This document shows, piece by piece, positions 1-64,000 of a DNA stretch of 64,000 bases. A model generated the notes under the pieces. The model worked only from the letters and a program-made list of their open reading frames with translations. It did not search any database and had not been told where the DNA came from. Origin of the DNA: Galbula dea (Eukaryota > Chordata > Aves > Piciformes > Galbulidae); assembly GCA_013399015.1 (NCBI GenBank), contig VWZX01004673.1, positions 310,733 to 374,732 of the forward strand, written 5' to 3'. Made by a program: the position numbers and the translations under genes. How positions within the stretch are numbered: the first letter of the stretch is position 1; the number at the start of each line of letters is the position of its first letter.

Positions 1-117
1 AAGGATTCCCTTCTCATACTGAGAAAGCTTACTTACAAGTATGACACTCTTAAAGTAGATATCTAAAAACCATAACCAAATAGTTTAGTGTAGAAACAAA
101 CCCCAGCCAACACTTAC

Positions 118-37911
<37,794 letters not shown>

Positions 37912-38400
37912 GCCGAAGCAGAGACCGGCAAACGCGCCGGCACTAGCCCGCCCGTTTGGCCGCCGCCGGGGAGCCTGGGAAAGGCAGTCCACCACGCCCC
38001 CAGCCGCCGGGCCGAGGGGGTGGCTCCCGGTCCCGGCGTGGCTCCGCCCTCCTCCCGCCAGCCTCTGGAGGGCTCGGTGGGGCTCGGCCAGCGGACCTGC
38101 AGTGCTCGGTGGGAGGGGGGTGTCGCCGCGGCAATGCGGCCCAGCTGCAGTCCTGCCTAAACCGTGGCAGCTTCCCCGTCTGTCCCTCCCCCAGTTTAAC
38201 AACTGTCCTATTCGAGTAGCTTTTTCAAGAAGGAAAACGGCGGTAACCGAGCGGCAAGAGAAAGGGAAAGCACTACCCCCGGCGCCCCCGCGCCTCAATC
38301 CCTGCCCTCAGCTCTTGGCAGCAGAGCCCGGGGGAGATGTGGTCTGCTACTGCCGCCCCGTTACGTGGAAGATAAAGCAGCCCTAGGGCTCATTTATCCA

Positions 38401-41400
38401 AAAAAGAAAATGTTTATTCCATACGAAAAATAAACCCAGAAGCCTTCCGAATAGGTGCTACATAAGACATTTTTCCATGAAGAAAGCAGCAGGCCAGCTC
38501 GTTGCCAGCTGAGGCAGATCAGGCAGTTTCTCTTCACTGAGGAGCAACCTCTGACCCTTCATAGACCCTGCTCATCCATTTAGCCCTGCTATTTATAGTT
38601 CAGTGAATTCGGCCTCTGAACTATTAATCTATCTTTTGTTAGACTGTTTCCCAAAAGCATAGGACATAAAGAACACAGAGGGACTGAAAGCACAAAAGTG
38701 AGAAGGGACTTTTCCTTCAGAACCTCATTTAATTTTTAAAACCCCTTAAAGCTCTTTTACAGTTGCCACATACATGCTAACCTTTATCCCAATGTATGTG
38801 CTGGACTGATCTAAGGTACGAGTGTAGCTCACTGAAGCTTAGAAGAACAATCCTGTTTCTCCTTGCCCAAACTAGTTCCATCCCTCCTCTCAGTTGTGAC
38901 TGGTCTCGGAATGTGCCTCGGAGAGGGGAGGTGGCAGTAAAGCTTCAGAGCAACCACACCGACTCCAAAAAGTACTCTAGGGCTGTTTGGCGACCAACAG
39001 ACTGAGAGCTCCAGATTTTGTTCATACGGAGAGCTGGAGAAGGGGATGTCACCCAAACAAAGAAAACCAAGCAAACAGTTGTACAAAACCGCCTCTGAAC
39101 CCCAAGTGCATCTTCTCAGGTGGATACAAAGGCAAACACAGAGAGACCATCGTGCCCAGGACCTGTTCAGCTGTACTGCACAAGAGGTAAGGAAGCTAGG
39201 GTAGGATATCCTGCCTGACAAAAGAAGTCCTGACCTGTAGGCTACTACACAAGCGTAACTCAGCATTAAAGTGTTTATCTCTAGCTAGAATGCTAGGAAT
39301 CCAGAAAGCTCAACTACATACTCCAGCTCCTTTTTTTCTATCAGCAAAAAAAGCACACCTATGCTCAAGTAGACTCCTAAAGGGGTTTAGAAATCATTTT
39401 AACTTTGTAAAAAACTACTGACTTCTTCAGTAATAGAAACCTCAGGCCTTCTTGTCTGGAAGTAATGTTTCAAACACATGCATCAGAACTGACATAGGTG
39501 ATTCACTGAAACCAGATCAAAAGTATCTCATTCACTCCCCCAAAACCTTCCTACTAGAAAGAAATAAGAATTCAAGTAATTAATTACACACATTGCTGCT
39601 GAATTGCAGAGAAACTAGGGTCAAAACACCTTAAGAAGCCTCATCTTACTGTATGTTTTAAAATCAGAAATCCTTACTGTGTGACAACTCTTTATGGTAT
39701 AAAGAGCAAATCTAGGATCAGCTATTTAAATGCTGGGCTACTTGCAACCAAAACCCAGTGTAGGGAGCAGGAAGAAGATGTTGTAAATCAAGTTAAAGGA
39801 AATCTAAGCAAAGAAAAGATAAACTAGCCTTTTGCACAAGTTCTCATGTTCAGTTAAAGCCTATGGAGAGAGAAGGCTCTAGCTTGCTCAATCATGGCAA
39901 AAAATAGTTTGCCTTGATCTACCTCCAACTGATTATGAATGTCCTTTTCTTTGATGCACAATGGACCTAGCCCTTCTCACAGTTATACAAGAAACCACTG
40001 AAATCAGCCATCCAAAAGGCAGGACTGCAAAGATGACACATTTCCCCTATAATTTAACTAAAAATCAGGATTTCAGAGAATCAGAATCAGAACTAGGACT
40101 TGTCAAAGCAGAGAACATTTGCTCCTGGCAAATGCCATACAACATATGCAGAAAAAAATCCTTTTGCATAAATTATAAAAGAAACAACTTCAGGGAAAAA
40201 AATAAAGAAGACCAAAATCAAAGGAAAACCTCTAAAGAAGTAACAATCAGAGCAAATCACTTGCTTTTCTGTCTTTTTTAACTCTAGCATCTGTAATTCT
40301 ACAGCCAGAGTACAAGAAAAATTACTATGGCAAGGCCTCCATGATAGCATGAACCCTCTGAGTGGTCTTCTGGATCACAAAACCACCTCAAATAGCTCAA
40401 GGCAATTAAGTGAATAACCCATCTCCCCCCTGGAGCAAAAGAGTGGAAGCCCTCAACACCATAGGGTTGATGCTTACGAAACGTCATGCTTTGCATGCAG
40501 TCCTCTGCTTGTGCAGGAGCGAACACAGTCCCAGTATGACTGAGTTCAGAGAAGGCCAGCTGCAGTCACGCTGCTTTTCAACTGTGTGAGAAAGGAACAG
40601 CATTATTATCTTCTCTAGCTCCACAGTAAATTCCCCCTCAGGAAAGATTTCATACAAAATTTTTTAACTACATCAGAGTTTTACTACATATGGTAAAGAC
40701 AGCTCAAGCCAAGTCTCATCACACAAAAGAAATGACAATCCAGGGAGAAAGGGCTATGGTAATTAGCATGGCATTTCGTAATTGGCTATATGCAGAGCCT
40801 CCACAATAATTACACACAGTAAGCACAAGATCCAAAGAACAGAAATGCTCCACTTTCAGGTGGGTGGTTCATAATGAGATCCAGTACTCGAGATAACCTG
40901 GAATTGTAGCCATCTCCTGTAAGTACATTTGAAAGGCACTAAAACAGTTATAGCAAAACAAATCAACAAACCTCCCAGCACAAGCATACCTGTGCTACAC
41001 TAGCACCATCCTTTCCCTTTCTAAAAAGCCAAACCAAGCCAGCAATCCCCAAAAAGGTTCTTGGTCAAAACCCTAAGCATAATTCCCTAAGAAAGGATTA
41101 AAGTTAACTTCTTGAACTTGCTTGCAACAGTATTTATATAGAAAAATGCCACTAGTGTCAGTATTTTAGAACATTTTGTTTTGAGAGGTATCTCACCCTA
41201 ATTCTGGAAACTGAATGACTGCCTCCTCAGTTGTTTCAGTATCTAGTTTTTGATTCATGAAGCAGCTCGGGAGTGCATGTGATGACTTTTGAGCTCATGC
41301 AGACAACTATTTCTTCCAGTATGCAAAGGTTTCATCTGTAACACTAATCTCACATCTGCAACTCAAGTCAGCAGTCAGACATTGATCCCAGGTTTACATC

Positions 41401-41904
41401 CCCTCTTCCCATGAATTCCCTCCTCCCTAACCCCAAACCCACTGCTATTGAAAGTCACCTTTATGCAAGTAATTTTCCTTAGTTCTTTTGAAGACTTTTA
41501 TGGATTCTAGGGGGAAGACAATTTCTACTGCAGACAATTTTCTTCCTACACTCTTGCCTTCTGACCTACCACACTACAATCTCTGATTTTATGACTACTA
41601 TGCTGTAAGCCTGCCAACATAGAAGTGTTACAGAGGAAAATACTATGGACTGAAAGGTGTGCCTTTTGTATTTGGAGACTGGAGATTTATCAAATTCCTT
41701 TTAGTATTGATAGTTCTTCTAAAGGAAAGTCTGCTTTTCTACTGAGTATCCACTATTCCATTTTTTTTTACTCATGGCCTTTCTGCAATTTTTCTTTTGT
41801 GAAGCGTTATGAAATTTTTTTTATTGGTACAGCTGATTCTGCAAGCCATGATAATCTGAACATATGCTCAAACACCCTGTGCTAAATTTTGTTTCATGAT
41901 GAGC
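38401..41904. other. Intergenic gap between DYNC1H1 promoter and PPP2R5C 3' end
   Basis: This 3.5-kb stretch is ordinary AT-leaning sequence. Open frames in it (for example 38829-39266 on the minus strand and 39961-40281 on the plus strand) lack any recognised domain or splice-supported structure. I see no CR1 or LTR sequence in it. Confidence 0.55.
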
Positions 41905-44697
41905 AAGTAAAATTCACATGTTCTTTATTTGTCCAAATAATACACCTTTTTTTAAGTTTTAAAGTTAGATAAAAGCATATTAAATTGCAGGTGTATGAAG
42001 TTCTTCAGAAACAATGCCAGAACAAAAAACTGAATTACAAAATGTTAAAAATAATGTAGGTACATTTGAACTTAACATTTCACTAATGCATTATGTTACA
42101 GGTATCATCTAGTGAAAATAATTGTGCCACTTACCTATTTGTTTCTAGGAACATTTTATTCTGTACATAGGACAATTCTGTACAAAATATGAAGTCTACA
42201 TTTTTATTACTTATTACCATAAAACAAGGTACAATGTATGTACAATATTAAAATGAAGCCATACTAAAGCCACACTAAAAAGACACTTGTAATATTACTT
42301 TTGACATTCCTGATGTACAGGTGTAATTTTGGAAAATGGGGGAAGGTGTCAGACACAGAACTTTATGAAGACCAACAGTCACCAAAATTCTACTTTAATT
42401 TTTCTTTTTATTTTGGATGTGTTAGTTTCAGAATAGTTTAGTACAGGATGGAAAGAAATACATAAATATTGGTAAGAAACATGCTAAACCATTAGTGGTG
42501 ACAGATTTTGGAATATTGCCTAAGCAAATGTTCAGTGGCCCAAAACTTCAAGTATGAGTTCATGGTGAACTTTAAACCTTTCAGAGTATCATAATATTTC
42601 CCTTTTTGGTGAGTGTTTATCTTCAATAAAGAACAGAAATAAAATCTAGACACTGAAAGATGTTCTTATAGGTTGAGCATCACACAATCAATCAAACATG
42701 GATATACAGGTTGGTTGGTTTTTTTTTCCTTGGGTAACATAAGAATAATTTCTTTCAGCTCTTGCACAAACGTACTGAACACTCAAAATCAAAGGTAACT
42801 GATAATCTACCAGCTAAAGATGGAAGTTCAAACAATGGTATATCAAAATACATAGACATTGCTTTACACAATTAAAAAAGCACCCTTTTTCCCTCAAAAA
42901 GGAGAAGGCATCTTTAAACTGTTTTCATATAGTTTATCCTAATGGTAAAGCATATTCTTTTTCAAGTTTTACAGGAAATGTTTTCAGACACAGTGGACAT
43001 TCCACTTAAAAGGTTGGGTTGGTCTTTAAATTTAGTTGCCATAAGCCAATGTTTACCACCCACAATTTTCTTCCAGTAGACAACATAACAAATATTGGAA
43101 ACTGAATGTTAAATGCAACCAACAAACAGCAGGAACTACATCTTCACAAGGTTACTATGAATGTCTGCTTTGTGCAATTTTATTTTGTTTGTAATGGATG
43201 CAGGAGACCTTATACTTCCTTTAAAAGTAAACCAAAACTATTCTTAAAGAAGCCACATTTTTATCTCTTTATGCATCAAGACATTAAACATTAAGTTATA
43301 TCATGTTACTGCCAGAGACAAAAGAAACTAATCACCCATTTAGAATAGCAGAACACATTTCAAACAGCTTGTAAGCAGGATAAGTAAGTCAAAATACTGG
43401 CCACCCTGAGAGAAATCAAATATTGAAGACAAAGCACTATATTTTTAAAGAGTTTTTTTCCTCCCGTGCTTTTCCATCTACAACAAAAAGCTCATTACAT
43501 GCAAGTAATCTTGTGGAATATATAGCAGCATTTGAAGATCATCAGCAACTCAGATGCATTTTCAGTTCACTTGTGAGGTGTATTTGCAGCACATGTGCTC
43601 TTTACAACAGCGACAAAAAAAAAATCTTCACGGTAAAATTATGGTCACTAGCTCCTCAGCTCTTAGACTCACTTAAAAAGAAAGAGAATGGAATCCAAGG
43701 GTCTGTTCTTTTTTCATACTGTAATAAGCTTGTGATGTTGTGTTTCCTGAAAGGTTGTGTTCATCTTTCAGATTAAAACTTATGCAACTGAAATCAAGCA
43801 TATCTGCCACAACATATTGAACTCCTAGAGCCCAAGAAAAACGCTGAGTATTAAAAGCTCAGATAAGGGAGAAAACAGTGAAAGAGTATTTTATTGACTT
43901 GAAAAAAACCTTAAAATGAAATTTTATATTCATTCTATTCCCAGTCATAGTAAACAAATTTTCATTTTAGGAAAAATTCTTCTCCCAGTTCATATCTGGA
44001 ATACTGGTGCATTATTATACACTAAAGACTGGAAAATATGGCTTTAAATATAAAGTATTAGGAGATGGTATATATAGGATATTTATCTTTATCCTAAGCA
44101 AAGGAGAAATAAATATACAGGACTCTTAGAAAGGAATGATGCTTGAGGATTGTCATGAAAGTTACCAGTTTGTAAGCCATGTTCTGTAATATGAAAGAAT
44201 AACTGTATCTGCAAAACTGCTGGTATATTACAAGACAGTAATAATGTGGAAACAACTGTAAAGTTGAGAAATCCTAGAAAAAGTTTCATACTTAAATTTG
44301 AAATCATTTTAAGTTTGAAAACACTCACTTATCATTAGTACCAACTATTGGTCATTCACTTATTTAGACAGTTTATAGAGTGCTTTTCTCAAATACAGCT
44401 ATAAAAACTGCTTGTGATCAGCTAGCTGGTACTTACGATAACACCTTCAGGAAAATTGTGTCCACTTGATTAGAGTCAACCCAATATTCTGCATATGGAA
44501 TTGGGTAATTTACCATTGTTTGAACTATTAATCTTGAGCTGCATACTCTATTAAAAGTTATTGCCTACAGAACTGGGTTGAAGAAAGCTTTGACTTTGTG
44601 TGTAACTGATTGGTATGGCACAAAGAAGTAAGTTCTACTGTAGAACTGAGTCCAGAAAAGAAACTTTTCCTCCAAAATAATATTTCATTGTAATAGT
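41905..44697 (-). other. PPP2R5C: Probable PPP2R5C 3' UTR
   Basis: This AT-rich non-coding sequence follows the stop codon at 44698-44700 without an obvious splice junction. AATAAA signals on the minus strand occur at 42407-42412, 42155-42160 and 41924-41929. The last is followed by a G/T-rich stretch, so I place the distal 3' end near 41905. The length of about 2.8 kb is similar to what I recall for the mammalian 3' UTR. The end point is inferred. Confidence 0.55.
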
Positions 44698-61548
<16,851 letters not shown>

Positions 61549-63893
61549 CTAAAGAAATGAGAAGCATTACTCAGTGATCTCTGAAGAGAGATACAAATGT
61601 AACACCCAGATTCCCATCTAACATTACAGGTTGTCTTGACCTCCCAGGTTTTAGCCATTCAGTAAAAAGAAAACAGAAATACACAGTGGAAAAGAAACTT
61701 TGTGGAAGCATAAATGAACAGCACATCAAGCTGCTTTCAACCTTCATGCCTGTTCTTTGCTCCCAGATTTAACCAAGCAGCATGCACTTGAGCTTTTCCC
61801 AATACTCATTCTATGCCATTTTAATAATGCAAAACTGAACACAGCAAACAATGTTTTAAATATTAAAACAACACAAGAGCATCTGGCACAAATGCCATGA
61901 CTGAACCTTCTATATTGTATGCAAGCAGAAGGTGTTCAAGCAGTTCCTACTTATGGATCTAAAAAGCTCATTGGCATTAGACTTCTGTGCATACAAAAGG
62001 CTCTGTTAATAAACAGAGGAAGTCAAATTTTCCTGAATTTTCTTTTCACAGAGCACTGTGATTTACTAGGCAATCACCATTCCACCCTTCTCAATTGTCT
62101 GAGTATAAATACATTAAAAAAACTTTTACACACAACTTCAGGTCATCTGTAAATAGTTATAAAAACGTGCACTTACATAAGAAAATAATGCCACTCATTA
62201 GAATTATTTTTTTCTATTTGAAAATGTTCACAGATTGCCATACTAAGAGCTCCTTTTAATCCAGAATATTTGATGTGACTGTTTTTTTTCTCCTTAAAGA
62301 TCCTTCCCATACAATTCAGAACCACAATTCCAAGCAAAACTAAAGACAATGGTACCGAAAAGCTTTGGACTGAATTAACAGGAACATAAAGATTTAATAG
62401 TTTCTAAAAATATTTATTTTACATTAGAAAAAGAAATAAGATTAATGCACTACTGGGACAGAATACATGCATTCTGGTCAGTGATTGGAAGACAAAGGAA
62501 GACCACACATTTCTTAGGCAAACACAGTTTAAGAGGTTTTCATGAATGGCCCATTAATTCAAGACAGAAGGAGAAACAACGTCCCTCCCTGGTGCTCAAA
62601 TCCAGGCACACTAGCTTACTTTTGGATGCAAAATGTTTCAACTTCTAGCTTCTAAATATCATAACACAGGTTTTCTGTTTGTTTTTTTTTCCTTCACCCA
62701 CAACTTGGCAGAGAAATGTGAGTCACTACAGTGCAAATTATGTAGTCTTCAATACAGATTTCAGATTGAAAACGTAAAAGCATATTTATATCAACTATTA
62801 CAAAGTTGATCTCATGACCAGAACATTTCTTAGCCTTTTCCAAAGCCTTGCACCAGAACTATCTGTGTTTGAAGATTTTTCTTCCATTACCTCTGAAAGT
62901 AAAGTGCAAGAAGTGGCAAATAAAAGCACTGTTCAGAAGTGCATTATAATATCCTGTGATGCTTTGGTACTATCTGGTTCTGGTATTTCACAAAAATTAT
63001 ACATTTGGGAATTAATTTAATAAAATCAATGTGTGTGGGGAAAATCCCACATCATTGTCTGAAAGATACCTATACTTTTTCCTTAGGGCATACTGGATCT
63101 TGACATGTACAGCCAAGAGCACATGCCTGCAAGACAAGTGAAGATTTACTAATCATTTTCAAGTAGCCCTTCTGTATCTTTTCTAAAGGCTGATTTGCTA
63201 CCATAGGCAGGAAAGACCAAGCTCCCTCTACAGCTGGTACTGCTGGGTGCCATTCATGAGATGGCACAGACAATGTGGCAGGTTTTTGCTATTTTCTTAA
63301 AGGGGTAGCATCAGACATTCACTTTGGGATGAAAACAACAGTGGCAGAGAAAAAGGGAAGCATGACAGAGGGAGCATAAAAGAGATACACAACATAACTA
63401 TCTGTAGAAAACAGAATCATAGCACAACTAAAGGACAAAACTAAGTGCACAATAATCTTGCATTAACACTTGACATTATGGCAGTAAAAACACTTCTAAA
63501 GACCTTTGGTAATACAGTGCATTATTTTTTCATCTTTACTTTTTTTTCTTAAATTTGAGTATAATAGTACTTCTACAGCAATTAAAAAAGAATATTTCAT
63601 GAGCCCTACATGGTACCTCCCAGTTCTGAGGAAAGAAAAGGCAGTATAAATATGTGCTTTCAAGCAAATTACAGATCTCTCAGTCATTCGACTGAAGCCC
63701 ACCTTCTGCATTACAAAGAACTGCATTTTATTAAGGCACTACTGTAATACAAATATGAGTACCCAGTGAGAGAGTAAAGTCTCACAGAGAAAGATACCAA
63801 ATCACTCACTGAATAAGAGACCAACCCACATTTCAGCTGCCAAATTGATGTCGTGTGAAAGACAACCCTAAATCTCCGAGACTGGTATTAAGA
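61549..63893 (-). other. PPP2R5C intron at right edge
   Basis: I searched for the preceding exon expected to end in the segment before FIYETE and did not find it, so it lies beyond the window. No other gene was recognised. Confidence 0.6.
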
Positions 63894-64000
63894 ATGACCA
63901 TGAGCCAGCAGTGTGCTCTTGTGGCCAGGAGGGCCAATGGGATTCTGGGGTGGATTAGAAGGGATGTGGTTAGTAGGTCAAGAGAGGTTCTTCTCCCCCT
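63894..64000 (+). mobile_element. CR1 LINE fragment, 5' end, continuing past window
   Basis: ATGACCATGAGCCAGCAGTG starts the element, and the sequence is the near-identical counterpart (opposite strand) of the element at 8491-9103. Only the first 107 bp are in the window. Confidence 0.85.

Noticed and set aside
38829..39266. 145-codon minus-strand open frame in the intergenic gap
   Set aside because: It has no recognised domain and a Cys/Leu/Ser-rich composition, and there is no supporting splice or promoter signal.
40299..40526. 75-codon minus-strand open frame in somewhat less AT-rich intergenic sequence
   Set aside because: No homology could be recognised and no flanking gene signals were seen. 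It may be a remnant of an unknown repeat.

Overview
The window is vertebrate nuclear DNA, most likely from a bird. It has short introns, CR1 LINE fragments carrying the CR1 3' octamer tail, solo LTRs of an endogenous-retrovirus type, and two spliced genes whose encoded protein is nearly identical to mammalian orthologues. The two genes lie in tandem on the minus strand, in an order (PPP2R5C upstream, DYNC1H1 downstream) that I recall for human chromosome 14q32. The species cannot be fixed from the sequence.

Region 1 (118-37911, minus strand) is DYNC1H1, the cytoplasmic dynein 1 heavy chain. I traced 63 consecutive coding exons from the start codon at 37911 to the exon ending at 118. Together they make 11,880 nt, or 3,960 codons, with every junction in phase and no internal stop. 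They encode the tail, linker, AAA1-AAA4, the stalk with its microtubule-binding domain, and AAA5. AAA6 and the C-terminal domain lie beyond the left edge. A CpG-island promoter covers about 37.1-38.4 kb.

Region 2 (about 38.4-41.9 kb) is a short intergenic gap with no gene I can support.

Region 3 (about 41.9-61.5 kb and running off the right edge, minus strand) is the 3' half of PPP2R5C, the B56-gamma regulatory subunit of protein phosphatase 2A. It has nine coding exons, a long 3' UTR, a gamma1-like read-through end at 48839, and an unrecognised spliced-looking terminal exon at 47979-48174 that may be a further alternative 3' end.

Repeats are CR1 fragments (about 7.65, 8.5-9.1, 24.3, 53.1, 56.2, 60.4 and 63.9 kb), three related LTRs (14.5, 35.3 and 58.4 kb), and an LTR-like element with a 40-bp tandem array (6.8 kb). 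The 35.3-kb LTR contains a 226/227-bp tandem copy split by a single N, which looks like an assembly artefact.

The best leads are: a CR1 3' tail that supplies the apparent branch point and splice-acceptor region of a DYNC1H1 exon; two GC-AG introns in DYNC1H1; and the unexplained terminal exon inside PPP2R5C. No bacterial-type system, CRISPR array, tRNA or rRNA gene was seen.
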